Source: Ectobius pallidus (Eukaryota; Arthropoda; Insecta; Blattodea; Ectobiidae). From it: a DNA stretch of 64,000 nt. The notes under the pieces are model-generated. The model was given only the letters and a program-made list of their open reading frames with translations. It made no database searches and was not told the DNA's origin. A program made the translations under genes and the position numbers. Positions 24,776 through 35,565 of the stretch are shown one piece after another; the first letter of the stretch is position 1, and each line of letters opens with the position of its first letter. The stretch spans positions 43,973,825 to 44,037,824 of the forward strand of contig CAXKWD010000005.1 of assembly GCA_964059195.1 (NCBI GenBank), in the 5' to 3' direction.

Positions 24776-25330
24776 AGCACAGCACGGTTCGTTGTATTTA
24801 CTTCGTTTTTTGAAACAAGAACTTTGAAGGAATTTTATCGAACCGCCCAGAATTTTATTTTTAGAACTGAAATATTAAGGGGACTTTTCATGAAAGGTTT
24901 TTTTTTTAATTCCGATTTTATAAAAATTGGTTCTAACGATTTTAATAAAATTTAACATTTGAAACTCCTATCTATGATTAATAAAATGGCTCTATCCGTT
25001 TTCTGCAAAAATTGCTTAAGAGGTAGCCTACTTTACGAGTATCCATTTTCAATTTTTCTAGATTATCTCCGTTACAGTAGGCGATGCATGAGAACCTACC
25101 ATAGTAAAGTTGTAGAGGAAATTAAAATGAAAATGTTTTGTTTAAAAAATTTCTTTATAAAGTTAATAGATATCAAGAAAAAACTAATTAAGAACGGCCT
25201 AAACGCGAATTTCAGAACATTTTAATTAAAATATGATTGATTCTGTTGCCCATAGAAACAAGAAAACTACAACCTATATATTGTTGAGAAATGCAGTCAG
25301 TTTAACTCAGTCGTAATGAACACACCAAAA

Positions 25331-25472
25331 CCAATTACAGCGAGGTGGTATAGGCTAATAGAGAAGAGATCCTGGGTTCAAATCAAACCTCGTGGCCGCC
25401 CAAATTCACTTGAGTTTTTCATGATTTCCTCGTTCGCGAAGGCAAACGCCAGATTTGTTGGGCTTATTTATT
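25331..25472 (+). repeat. Possible tRNA-derived SINE, family D
   Basis: It contains an A-box-like AGCGAGGTGGTATAGGC, a clear B-box-like GGGTTCAAATC (about 25375-25385) and a body with CACTTGAGTTTTTCATGA and TTCGCGAAGGCAAACGCC. The order suits a tRNA-derived SINE on the plus strand. It is directly followed by the dispersed repeat at 25473. Confidence 0.55.
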
Positions 25473-25640
25473 TTCCATAACTGATCGCCGCTATGTCACT
25501 GGATATTATAATCGTTTAAACTGAATATCAGAAAACAAGACATCACTGAACAATAGAAACAGATGCACGCGAATGAGTTATTACAGTAGACTCTTGGTTT
25601 ACGCAAACATTCTAAACATGTGATATGACCTATATGCAGT
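25473..25640. repeat. Dispersed repeat of unknown type, copy 2
   Basis: Partner of 18218-18425 in the same orientation, sharing CCGCTATGTCACTGGATATT and several further blocks. An AAT microsatellite begins about 20 bases after it (25662-25699). Confidence 0.65.
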
Positions 25641-25661
25641 TAAAGGGTGCAATGTAACGTA

Positions 25662-25664
25662 AGT

Positions 25665-25699
<35 letters not shown>
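25662..25699. repeat. (AAT)n microsatellite
   Basis: About 12 uninterrupted AAT units. Confidence 0.95.
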
Positions 25700-25700
<1 letters not shown>

Positions 25701-26878
25701 CATACTGGTACTGTGGTTTTGCAATTGTATAGATATTCGGTATGTCGGTTGTCTACGAATGATAATACGATGTTCCCAACACATTTATTTGTCCGCCATG
25801 CCGGCAATGCAGCTCACTGATATACTACACTGTTATATTGAATGCGCCTTGTACCACAATGGGAGGTGTTACGTTAAAATTAATTCTACAACTCACTTTC
25901 TTAAGTAACAAATTTTGTACAGGTTTCTAAATAATGCATAATGCTACCTACATAGTTATGCACGTGGAGCGGAGGTGGCAGTCGTAGCGGAGCGAAGTAG
26001 AATAATGTTGATATCAATAGGAACTCGATTCATACGATATGACCACTTAATTCTATCACCACTGGATATTAAATTGGCCCTATAAAATAAAATAAACCGG
26101 TAAAACACAAGTTCTATATTATAAGAAAAATTGGTGATCATGGTCATGTCAGATGATATTTTCAAAGTAGCCTACCTGTTTCAGAGATATGTATTATGGA
26201 ATATTAAGATTCTCTAAAAATATTTAAGCTTTTCTTGCATAGGCCTACATTCATTGCTCTAATAGAGTTCTTTCGTTATGGGCAGGTAATAAATTATGTC
26301 AAATGCATGATTCACTTAGATAAAGATAATTTATTGACCGATGTGTACACCCACTCAAAATATCCATCCTCCGCCATTGAATATTATTATCATCATCATC
26401 ATCATTATCATCATAATTATTTCACGGAAATAGCATTGTACATAAAGATTGGCCCTGATGTTTTCCGTTCTTATTACTTGTTAATGTTATTAAAAATGTA
26501 TTTTAAAAAGTTGTACACATAATTTACTTTTTTCTGTGCTAGCTTTTAACACGTAGGCCTATAAGTGAGAAAGTTTGTGCAACATGTTTTGCACTATTTA
26601 TTAAGATTTTCAATTGGAAAATATAATACAAATGGAAGCTCATACTGCTTAATATAACCAATGAAGTTTCTAATGGAGAGTCATAAGGGGGTTACTGAAG
26701 TTCGGATTCTACCCCTTCTGCGGTTCTTGCTGTTTCCATAAGCCGGTTAGAATAGAGATCAAGTTAAGTTCGATTCTGCATGTTTTGCTAGTATTCCCTC
26801 AGAGAATTAAAAAAATGTTAATAGATTTGGAATTTTGTAAATATTAATTGTAGTTAACATTCCTAACAACATATAATT
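25700..26878. other. Unassigned AT-rich DNA
   Basis: No gene recognised. An ATC/CAT-rich tract at about 26383-26412 gives a His-rich frame of no significance. Confidence 0.5.
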
Positions 26879-27318
26879 TACGTACTTACTTAATGACAAT
26901 AGATAATTTATCAGCAAGCTAAAGGAATATTATTTATTTGATGGAACCCGAAGGTTCATGGCCGCACTTACCTGAGCCCGCCATTCAACCCTATTCTGTG
27001 CTAACTCTATCCAATCATCCCTTGAAAATCCTACTTCCCTTAAATGTACCCTAATATTGTCCTCCCACCTACGTCTAGGTCTTCCACATGGTCTTTTCCC
27101 TTAAGTTCTCCCAGTCAATACTTTTGAGATGTGTCTTTCCTCCCCATACACTCAGCATATCTAGCCCATTTCATCCTCCGTGATTTAATTGCCCTTACTA
27201 TATCTGGTGAAGAGGACAGGTCATGAAGTTCGTCATTAAGTTATGTAGTTCCCCATTTTCATCTCTCTTAGTCCCAAATATTTTCCTAAGCTCCCTGTTT
27301 TCGAACACTCTCAGATTA
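26879..27318 (-). pseudogene. 3' end of an RTE-like LINE, copy 1 (5'-truncated, degenerate)
   Basis: On the minus strand this matches 37276-37700. Shared blocks include GAGAGTGTT near the start, GATGAAATGGGCT, CGTAGGTGGGAGGACAAT, and the 3' UTR GAACCTTCGGGTTCCAT followed by AAATAAATAATATTCCTTTAGC. The encoded C-terminal region has motifs (RKIFG, MKWA, GR..RRWEDN) known from the tail of RTE-type LINE proteins that follows the reverse transcriptase. Several frameshifts are present. The tail on the far left reads TAAGTAAGTACGTAA on the minus strand, a short remnant of the GTAA array seen in copy 2. Confidence 0.75.
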
Positions 27319-27352
27319 TGTTAATAACATAGAAGTAATATTGTACAGCCTA

Positions 27353-27568
27353 AGGGTGGCGTGCACCAACCAGGAGAAAACCAAACTAAATCAGTACATC
27401 TAAGAAGGAAACCTGAAGTAAACAAAAACCAGTACATCTGTCTCACTCTAGCACATTGCTCCTGTGACTTAAGACTGAGACAGACAAATTGGATTTTGTT
27501 TACTTTAGGTTTCCTTCTAAGATTTACTACTTTAGTTTGGTTTACTCCTGGTTGGTGCACGCCACCCT
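27353..27568. mobile_element. Foldback-type MITE with inverted repeats of about 95 bp
   Basis: The two halves of this 216-bp unit are inverted copies: AGGGTGGCGTGCACCAACCA on the left and the same on the opposite strand at the right, continuing inward through GAAGGAAACCT and AAGTAAACAAAA to near GTCTCA, about 95 bases with few mismatches. Overlapping frames on both strands are a by-product of the symmetry. The flanks give TA on the left and ATA on the right, so a TA duplication is possible but not clean. Confidence 0.8.
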
Positions 27569-27789
27569 ATATGTCGCAAAGTGGAGTTAATATTTAAACT
27601 ATTAAGAGATATCGCATTATAACGATATGGTCCATGGAATATTATTTTAAATAATAATAGCAATAAGCAATATGAAGCTTTTTATAAAGTAGAGCATGAT
27701 AATTATGAGTTAAAGAGTAAAAACACTTATTGCTTAGTCCTACGTAAATTATGTAAGTGGAGCAATAAGTGTTTATACTCTTTGACTCA

Positions 27790-28943
27790 TCTATATTAAT
27801 AAAAGGAAGTGTCTGTCTTCCTTCTGTCTGCCTGTCTGTCTGTCTGTCTGTCCGCGATGCCCAGCGAAATCTACTCAACGCAGAGATCTGAAATTTTAAA
27901 CATAGGTGGACTGAAGGGTCGGAAAATGCACCTCGAAGCCGAAATTTTAATTTTAGCTTTCGTTCGTGAGTTATGAGTGAAAAACGGGCAGAAAACGTGC
28001 ATTTTTTGTGTTTTCGAAGCATCAGTTTTCAGTAATACATTTCAATGTCAAATCAATTACAGTTGGCTTTGGCTATTTTTGTGATCGCGATCGCTTGATT
28101 TTGTAAGTCCATCCTGAACGATTCATTTGTTTATAATGTCAAGGCACGCAGATATCTGAAATTTTCAATTCACGCGGAAGAGGGATAATCAATATAGGCC
28201 TAAATACGATCAAACATTGTTCGATTTGGACGAAACTCACTATACTGTGGTTTTCTGGGCCAAGGAACTCGAATCCGAGGTCGCTTTCACCAAGCGACGC
28301 AATCTAATCGTGGTATGTAGTCCACGTGATTAAGGTACGCCGTCGTGGGTGAGTCGGTAGCGCGCCTGCTTTCGCGCCGGGTCGGGGATTTTTCAGTAGT
28401 GAGAAATTTCTTTCCCGGGTTCAGGACTAGGTATGTGTGTCCTTAGGTTTAAGTAGGTAGGGGACTGGCGCACCCAGGTAACAGATCCACTCTGAATATC
28501 CCCTTAAGGGGTCGCTCGCGAACCTGAGGAATAACTTTTTTTAAAATTACAATGATTTAACTATTATGCTCTTGATTTTTAATTTTAATTTTTAAAATAA
28601 TTATCGCGGGCGGTCGCTTGATTTTGCAAGTCCATCCTGGACGATTCATTTGTTTAGAATGTCAAGGTCCGTAGACATTTTCAACCTACACGGAAGAGGG
28701 ATAATCAGTATAGGCCTAAATATGGTCAAACATTGTTCGATTGACGAAACTCACTATACATGGGTTTTCTGGGCCAAGGAACTCGAATCTGAGGTTGCTT
28801 TTACCATGCGACGCTATCTAATTGTGGCATGTACCGTAATTCACATGATTTAGGTGTTAATAAATATAATGATTTGACTATTATGCTCTTAATTTTTAAT
28901 TTTTGAAATAATTATCGCGGGCGAAGCCTCGGGCACATACTAG
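27790..28943 (+). mobile_element. Non-autonomous Helitron with internal duplication
   Basis: The left end reads TCTATATTAATAAAAGG after an A, followed by a CTGT array. The right end reads GCGGGCGAAGCCTCGGGC, which can form the short hairpin near a Helitron 3' end, then ACATACTAG followed by T. Insertion between A and T, a TC start and a CTAG end are Helitron hallmarks. About 28081-28335 and 28613-28860 are direct duplicates (CGCTTGATTTTG through CACATGATTTAGGT-like), and each is followed by the AATTATCGCGGGCG end sequence. A SINE lies in the first unit only. No Rep/helicase is encoded. It shares sequence with 42937-51002 and 53310-53707. Confidence 0.85.
28337..28540 (+). repeat. tRNA-derived SINE, family E, inside the Helitron
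   Basis: It starts with CGTCGTGGGTGAGTCGGTAGC (A-box-like) and has a body through TTCTTTCCCGGGTTCAGGAC, GTAGGGGACTGGCGCACC and TCGCGAACCTGAGGAA. The minus-strand copy at 62378-62577 matches this body well. This copy lacks the B-box segment between GCGCCG and GGTCGGGGATTTTTC, while the other copy keeps the B box and lacks the A box. The second, otherwise matching Helitron unit has no SINE at this place, which marks the insertion point. Confidence 0.8.
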
Positions 28944-28947
28944 TTTT

Positions 28948-28948
28948 A

Positions 28949-29001
<53 letters not shown>
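28948..29001. repeat. (AAT)n microsatellite next to the Helitron 3' end
   Basis: About 17 AAT units start four bases after the Helitron terminus. Confidence 0.95.
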
Positions 29002-29003
<2 letters not shown>

Positions 29004-31190
29004 GTTTACTATTTATTTTCATAGACATAATTTAACAGCTGCACTCTATTCCTTAACATGATGATCGCATGATTCAATACCCGGATCGTTGACAGTCTCT
29101 AGCGTATAATCCAAAGAAACCTCCTTCCCCGACAGATCGCGGTCCCGTTAGGCCCGGCGGCGTGGGCTTCGTAAACATGCCTACAACAGGAGACGTAACA
29201 TTCAAAGAAAGAATACGATGAAGAAGTTTACATACTTAATAATATCGTGAGAGAGGTCGAGGCAATATTATACGTTTTTGTTTCATGTGTTAACGTAGCT
29301 GTATTCAAAGACTTCCTACTATAGCTACATTTTGTTTTTATTTTTCCTTTTAGATATCTAACTTGATACTTTGTTTTCAGGCTCTTTGTTTATGTTCGCC
29401 TGCATATAACTTCAACCCTTTCATCTCGAAGTATTCTTTTTATTCCCTTCCTTTGAAATGTTTTATTAACAAGTCCAATGGAAATAATTCTTAGAAAGTA
29501 CAACATGTTTTTATCTTCATCTTCTTTGTATACATACAGATATAAAAAATAGTGTGATATGACACTATATGCTGATGCATGTTTGGTACACTGCATGTTT
29601 ATGTACGAGTTAGGTTATAAAAACTATTTAAAATATGAGAATATTAATTAAAATATTATGTTACAAAGAAATGTAGTTACTTATATTTGAAGTAATATCT
29701 TTGTTGTTATTACTAAAAATAAAACAGGTGTTCTTTCTTCTTTTCTTGATAGAATATTCTAGTTAATATTTCCCTTTTCAAGACTTTATTCTACTCTTCC
29801 TACATACATGATGTTGCACTTGGATTTCCAAACATACTATAATGCCATTTTTTGACGTCATATCAGGTTTGCTCTTTTTTACACGTGTTAAACCATATGT
29901 ATAGGTTTGGGTCTAATAATTACCCTCCTTTATTGAATGAAATACTTGAATAAAGTCAACAATTTATTAAGTATTTCATGAAACAGGTACATTTTAAATT
30001 AATGGTGTTATAATAGTATTGATATTGACATTTCTTGAATTACATGTATAATGTCCATTAGATCTTCAGGATACACCGAGTTGAACACTGGTGACGTCCC
30101 AGCTTGAGGTGGACATGATCTTGTATTAAACTTGAGAATTATTGTAGATGTAATAATGTTAACCGATTTCATAACATCACCAATGCGTAGCTAAATTGGT
30201 AATTTTAATACTGCCGGAGGACCACTTACAGAATGTGCTAGAAATATAGACTTTCAATGTCTTAATTGGTAATAAAAATCACCAGCACGTAACAGACGCT
30301 AAATAAATTGACTACTATTAAATGTTGTTTAATAAATATTGGTACACTTATAAGTTTTTGAGAACCAGTTAATAACGTCTGTAGTTGAGATGGGCGCGTT
30401 AATTTTGTCAAGTCGTGTTGTAGAATTTGTATAATTGCAGGCATATAACTTCTCAAATTTACACTTTAAAACTAGCTTGAAGACGTTTGAGTAATTACAC
30501 TAAATATTAGTTGATACTATTATCTTCAATCATGTAAAAACTTACAGGTTGAATCGACATAAATGTCCAAATTCTCCTTTCAGCACAAATAAAATATGGA
30601 GCTTCTGATTCCAAGAGATGGCCAAATGAGATGAGAAGAAAATCTGCTGTTCACTTTGAATGTACGAAACACTAAATGATGCCATGGATGGCAGACGTTA
30701 TAAAGATGCTTCCCTGCAATGATATATTAAGGTTGAAAGTGAAAGTACTTGACAAATGTAATGCAGATAAGAAAAATAGTAGGGACTCTATAAATTGACT
30801 ACTCCCCTGTGACCAATAGGCCTAACAATGTACCTTCGGGTAGAACGTAGGTCATGTGATATGCTTGGAAAATTCTGATTGGCTCAATATAAGATACAAT
30901 TGACTTAAATTAAGTGATAAATAATGATTTTTTTTTAAATTAATGAACACAAGCTAATTCAGCTTGAGAAATGAAATGAAAATTAGTTTATATTTATTAC
31001 GTAAGTTCGTAAAGATAATTAATGAGTTTAGTAGTCTCTAGACCAGTGGAAGTCAACTTCGTCTTGTGATGACGTTTGTGGAGTATGTGCACACGAATCC
31101 CCTGTTTGTGACGTCAGCAAGAGCGCACGGTAATAGGGGTATTTACAGAACGCTAGAGCTAGGTACTAGAGAACCGATTCACTTTAGCTC
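29002..31190. other. Unassigned AT-rich DNA
   Basis: No gene recognised. A GC-richer stretch at about 29120-29180 (GGCCCGGCGGCGTGGGC) has no family assignment. Confidence 0.5.
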
Positions 31191-31219
31191 TGTGGGTAGA
31201 ACAACTTCTGGTTGGAAAT

Positions 31220-31720
31220 ATGGAGCATTTTTCAAAGTTAACGCAAGTACGTGATCCTGATAGCGTTCTCTGTGCAGAATATGTGTTAGTTCTGCAAAAA
31301 CTTCTTCTTCAGTTCGAATCGAGGTTTCAGGATGTGAAAAACCTCTCTCCAACGTTTAAATTTGTTGCTGCCCCATATTCAGTTGATGTCAAAGACATTC
31401 CTTATCGGTATCAATTGGAACTGCTAAATTTACAATGCGACGATCTGCTAAAGAACAAATACGAACGTAACGTGGACTTGGGTGGCTTTTACATAAATTT
31501 CTGTGAATTCAGATTAACAAGTCTTTATGCACTTGCTGCATGAATGTTATGCATGTTTGGATGGACATATGTAACCGAATAGTTTTTCCCTAACGATCAA
31601 ATCAAGAAGTACATTGTCAGATCACAACCCAACATGTAGTCTTCGATTAAATATTGCTCAGCACGTTCCAACATTGATAAACTTGTTAAAGAAAAAAGAG
31701 ACAGGAAAGTCAGAAAATTG
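31220..31720 (+). pseudogene. C-terminal fragment of a hAT-type transposase (GTF2IRD2/ZBED5-like)
   Basis: A 107-codon frame (31220-31543) reads like the segment before the dimerisation domain in transposase-derived proteins annotated as GTF2IRD2-, FAM200- or ZBED5-like: EFESRF-type helix (LQFESRFQDVKN), a PYSVDV strand, then LELLNLQCDDLLK. After a stop and frame changes, the following 180 bases still give pieces of the hAT dimerisation domain in other frames: MFGWTYVTE near 31550 and NIDKLVKEKRDRK near 31670-31710. Zinc finger and catalytic parts are missing upstream. The breaks argue for a decayed transposon copy, not a domesticated gene. Confidence 0.7.
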
Positions 31721-32098
31721 TTACTGTAATTTTGTATCATTTAACGTGCAGACTAGCTTGTATGGTAATTAACTCAGTTTTTTAATTATCTTTATTGCAG
31801 TGAATTATTTCAATTCAAATGATAGTGATATTTATTTTTTTCAAAGAACATAGATTTTGTTGAAAGACAGTTGTTCTCACTGTATAGAAAAATAGAAGAA
31901 TTATTTATATGTTAAAATTCTGTACGGTACTGTAATAAATCGATAAACTATCAAAAAAATCAATTCTTGTTTCATTAACTCGGAAACACGTATTACATAA
32001 GTTCTAACCCCTTAAATTTCCTCTGCCCGCAATACTAATGTCCCTCTCTTCCCCCCTATTCACTGATGCCATCATTTCACATACTCCTCGCAGAGGTA
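31721..32098. other. Unassigned AT-rich DNA
   Basis: Nothing recognised. Confidence 0.5.
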
Positions 32099-32101
32099 TA
32101 A

Positions 32102-33326
32102 CGCTCTTTGCACACTACACGATTTCGGTCGTACGATTAAAAGTCGCACGGGCAATTTTCCTTTAGTCGACTGATAAAGAGAATGAGACCTTTCACATTG
32201 GACGGCTACGACACGGGCACGATTTTTAGCCGTGTTGCAGTCTTCCAGTGCCACTGGAGCCACACGACTGTCGTGTCGTCTCTCTGCTCAGTGGCCTATG
32301 TAATCAAATACACGCTTTCACATTAGACGATTTCAATCGTACGACAGCTGTCTCCATTGCGCGTTGCTTGGTTCAGTTTGTTTGTTTTGTTGGCTAAACA
32401 TTCTGCCAATAAAAGCACTATTCCTATCATTGTAAGTATGTACATCCTTCCTGCAATAATAGTTCTGTAATATGTTTTTATTGTAGACAATAACATGATA
32501 CATGTATACGTTAATTACTGTTATGTACCCAAACCTAATAAATAATGGCTTACAGTGTTCTAGTTTTTCTGAATCTGTAATAATCCTATCAACTTTCTTT
32601 TGTAACACGAGAATATACTGAGTTTAATTTTTTAGTAGTTCCTCGTAAATATATTTCGCAGTTTATCTTTCATGTTTGTTTATGTAGGGTGCTTTAGTTA
32701 AACAAATCATGAAAAATTAAGAGTGTTTAAAATTTAATAGAAATTCAGCAGTAAAACCTTACAAATTGATTATTACGCTTCAATGACATATTAATTAAAA
32801 CACCAGAAATAACAAAGCAGTGTTCAAACACTTACCTCAAAGTCATAGCCAGCATGTCAACAGGTTTTATACAATTTCTGAATTGCGTGTTTTGCCGTTG
32901 AAGAACATTCTTCAGTTTCCCGAGCAATTCATCAAAGGAGCCAAGTGACATACGAAAATAGTTAAACAAAACTTTCGATCATCATTTCTCAGGTCTTCAA
33001 ATAATGTGTAGAACATCCCAACTTCCTGACGTCTCTGATTAATTGGATGAACCCAGTAAAGGCGATTGCGTCTTTGTCTTTTCGGACGACGATAAAACAT
33101 CCATAATGCAATGATTTGTTCAAGATCCATAATAACAACCTTACCAGGCTGGACTTTCAGCACAACTGGTAAAAATAAAATCGTAGAGTGAAAAGCAACC
33201 CGATAAGATTTAAAGTCGTGCGGGCGAAATCGTGTAGTGTGCAATGAGCGTCAAAAGCAAGTCGTACGATTAAAACCCGTGCGACATTTGGTTGTGCTGG
33301 CAAAATCGTGTAGTGTGCAAAGAGCG
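32102..33326. mobile_element. PIF/Harbinger DNA transposon, internally deleted
   Basis: The 1225-bp element has terminal inverted repeats starting CGCTCTTTGCACACTACA on both strands and extending about 25 bp, with further matching blocks (GTCGCACGGG, TCGTACGA) inside. It is flanked by TAA on both sides (32099-32101 and 33327-33329), the 3-bp target of PIF/Harbinger elements. It encodes on the minus strand the first part of a Harbinger transposase (32836-33129). The DDE nuclease domain and the second (Myb-like) protein are absent. Many TCGTACGA/CGTGCGAC-like motifs lie near the left end (32130-32345), possible subterminal binding sites. Confidence 0.85.
32836..33129 (-). pseudogene. Harbinger transposase, N-terminal exon only, frameshifted
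   Basis: From an ATG at 33127-33129 the frame reads MDLEQIIALWM, then YWVHPINQRRQEVG and FEDLRNDDRKF, the conserved N-terminal region of HARBI1-type transposases. At about 32965-32975 the frame shifts. In the next frame NYFRMSLGSFDELLGKL continues the family pattern up to MLAMTLR, where the DNA reads TTGAG/GTAAGTG, a good splice donor at 32836. The catalytic DDE exon expected after it is not found between 32102 and 32835. The protein would be inactive, and the exon interpretation is inferred from the donor-like sequence. Confidence 0.72.
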
Positions 33327-33329
33327 TAA

Positions 33330-34286
33330 CGCGAGAAGTCAGAGCAGAAAGCAGTGACGTCACAGAGCAACCTTCTGTTCTCGCCTGCTCTAGACAGAAC
33401 AGACTTGAAAAATACTTTATAGCAATAAAATTACTACACCTAAAAATTAATTGAGAAAATAGGAATTAGATAATATAAACATCATGATGGAGGCAAGAAA
33501 ATAAAAATTCAAGTGTGCCTAGATAATTTAAAATGCAATTTAAAGAGCATAAAAGGCGAAAAAACAGTAATTCACCAAAAAATTACATACTGAATGAAAG
33601 GAGAAAATGGGAATACATAAATAAAACGAATCAATTTATGAGAAATGTATGAAATGTAAATACTTGCAATATTAGGGAAATAACTATACGTTAGAGCACA
33701 AATTAGATTTGAAAATAAGTACCTAGAACAAAAAGAATGGAGTATTGGAAAATAGTTGGTAGGCTTGAAAAGACATTTGATTTGCTATGATGCAATGAAC
33801 TCCATCGGATGCTTCAATATGAGAAAAATGAGAACAATCAAAACAGAATTCACAATGACAATGCACATGGAGTCACTGAACCAAACATGAAAAAGTCAGG
33901 GAGGTTTAAACATACCGGAACACCATAATTTGCTTGCAATCGTTAAAACTGGAAGTCATATTGAACATATGAAACGAACAAAGGCTCAGGCTTATATTAT
34001 AATAGCCTAAAAGAAGAGTCCGCTACTTCAGATATTCAGATGATATTGCAAGAATATAGGCTATTAACTCACTTTTCTGGTAACTGACTTGTCTGATATA
34101 GTGGCCTACTGAGTATTGTAACAACTTTCCAGAAGCCTGTTTTCCCTAATCTAGTATTCTCTCTTTAAAACTCCCACCTCTGTTAAAGAACACGAGTCAA
34201 CGGATTCATGTATGTGTTCAATTTATTAAAAAAAAAAAAGAATTAATGTTTAAACTTTAGTTGCAGTAAAGTGTTTCTATAAACTG
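33330..34286. other. Unassigned AT-rich DNA
   Basis: No gene recognised. Confidence 0.5.
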
Positions 34287-34406
34287 ATTATATTGGCTAT
34301 CCGGGTTGGGCCGTGTCGTGTTTTTAGTACCTAACGTTTCGGACTTCCTGTTGTGTCCTTCTTCGGAGAATGATTCACACTAAAACAAAGTGCCAGTAAT
34401 GAAGAA

Positions 34407-34829
34407 TCAACAGTCAGTTACCATGACGTCAGTGGATGCATTCTTTAAAGTGTTGATAGTTTCCCGCCAGATGTCACTGAACTTGTACCCATCTTCCCTG
34501 CATATGTTATGAGGAAGCTTAATAATTTCTATGGCTTCTGTAACAAGTCTAGGGAATCTTCGGTTTTCATGTTTTAGAAGAGTTATGTCTTCAAAAAGTA
34601 TTTTGTGGCGCGTTTCGATAGAATGAGATGTTATGGCGGAGTATTCAGTGTTGTTTTGATTTTGATGTTTGATATGTTCTTTTCTTCTGGCATCCAGAGA
34701 GCGTCCCGTTTGTTCTATGTATACTTTTCCACACGTACATGGAATTGAGTAGACCCCTACTTTATGTAAAATGTTAATTTCATCTTTCTCTCTTCTTAAG
34801 AAGCTTCTCAATTTGTTAGCAGTAGGCAA
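34407..34829 (-). pseudogene. Penelope-like GIY-YIG endonuclease domain
   Basis: A 140-codon frame encodes the C-terminal nuclease of a Penelope-like retroelement, which nicks the target DNA. GVYSIPCTCGKVYIEQTGRS (residues about 25-44) aligns with the GIY-YIG core; the usual YIGQTGR has Glu in place of Gly. An ARRKEHI helix follows and supplies the conserved Arg. A later HENRRFPRLVTEAIEIIKL carries the Glu expected of the active site. The frame is a continuation of the reverse transcriptase remnant upstream at 34830-35400, from which it is separated by stops. Confidence 0.8.
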
Positions 34830-35400
34830 GTAAAAATTGTGTCAATTTCATGTATCTTTAAAATCTTGCTAATATGGTCCGTGACTCCAGCGATTTAGGG
34901 AAGATAGGCCTTGGACTTGGGTGATGGCTCTTCAGTAGGATATGTTAGGCCTATCTGGTATCCAGATAGTATGTTTTCCACTTTCTTGAAACATCTTCGT
35001 ATTTCTCGTGATGGATAACCATTACAACGAAAGGTATAAGATAGTGACTTGAGTTCCTATCGAATATTTTCACTGTCACAGATTTCAAGATCCCTCGAGA
35101 TCAGGGTGTTTATAATTCCTCTCTTAACTGATGGAGGATGGTGCGAAGACCAGTTTAGATATCTGTCTGTGTTTGTCGACTTTCTATACACAGCATGGCT
35201 TAATGATTCATCTTATTTTCTCCTGACCAGCACATCTAGAAACGGCAGGCTATCATTTTCCTCCTTATCCATTGTGAACTTTATGTTTTTATGCATGTTA
35301 TTAAGGTGTTTTTAAAAAGTTGTCAGTGTATCTTTTCCGTGAGGCCAGATTACGAATGTGTCGCCTACGTATCTCAGTCAACACAAACGCTTCAATTCAA
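34830..35400 (-). pseudogene. Penelope-like reverse transcriptase remnant
   Basis: On the minus strand from about 35375, fragments of a Penelope-type reverse transcriptase can be read: IRYVGDTFVIWPHG, then NIKFTMDKEENDSLPFLDVL, then AVYRKSTNTDRYLNWSSHH. Several stop codons interrupt it (for example after LTTF and after VRRK). The catalytic motif expected to be YVDD reads YVGD, so the active-site Asp is lost. Everything N-terminal to this motif is missing because the inverted terminal copy begins there. Confidence 0.75.
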
Positions 35401-35565
35401 TATAAAAACTTTCAAGAACCCACCCACTGACGTCATGACACCTGCTACTGTTGATTCAGGCACTTCGTTTTAGTGTGAATCATTCTCCGAGGAAGGACAC
35501 GACAGGATGTTCGAAACGTTAGGTACTAAAACACGATTCGGCCCAACCCGGATAGCCAATATATT

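Larger units (their letters stand above)
34287..35565 (-). mobile_element. Penelope-like element flanked by inverted terminal copies
   Basis: The left end on the minus strand and the right end on the plus strand carry the same terminal sequence of about 150 bases. Both run from TGACGTCATG through TTTTAGTGTGAATCATTCTC, GAAACGTTAGGTACTAAAA and GGCCCAACCCGGATAGCCAA. The repeat even includes the last codons of the element's open frame (TDVM in both). Penelope-like elements are known for terminal repeats (pseudo-LTRs) that can lie in inverted orientation around a truncated copy. The interior holds a degenerate reverse transcriptase and a GIY-YIG endonuclease frame, both on the minus strand. Confidence 0.82.

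Noticed and set aside
27321..27597. Overlapping similar proteins on both strands
   Set aside because: Both come from the inverted repeats of one foldback MITE.
28337..28400. tRNA gene
   Set aside because: A-box-like start only; no cloverleaf or B box, and a matching SINE body follows.
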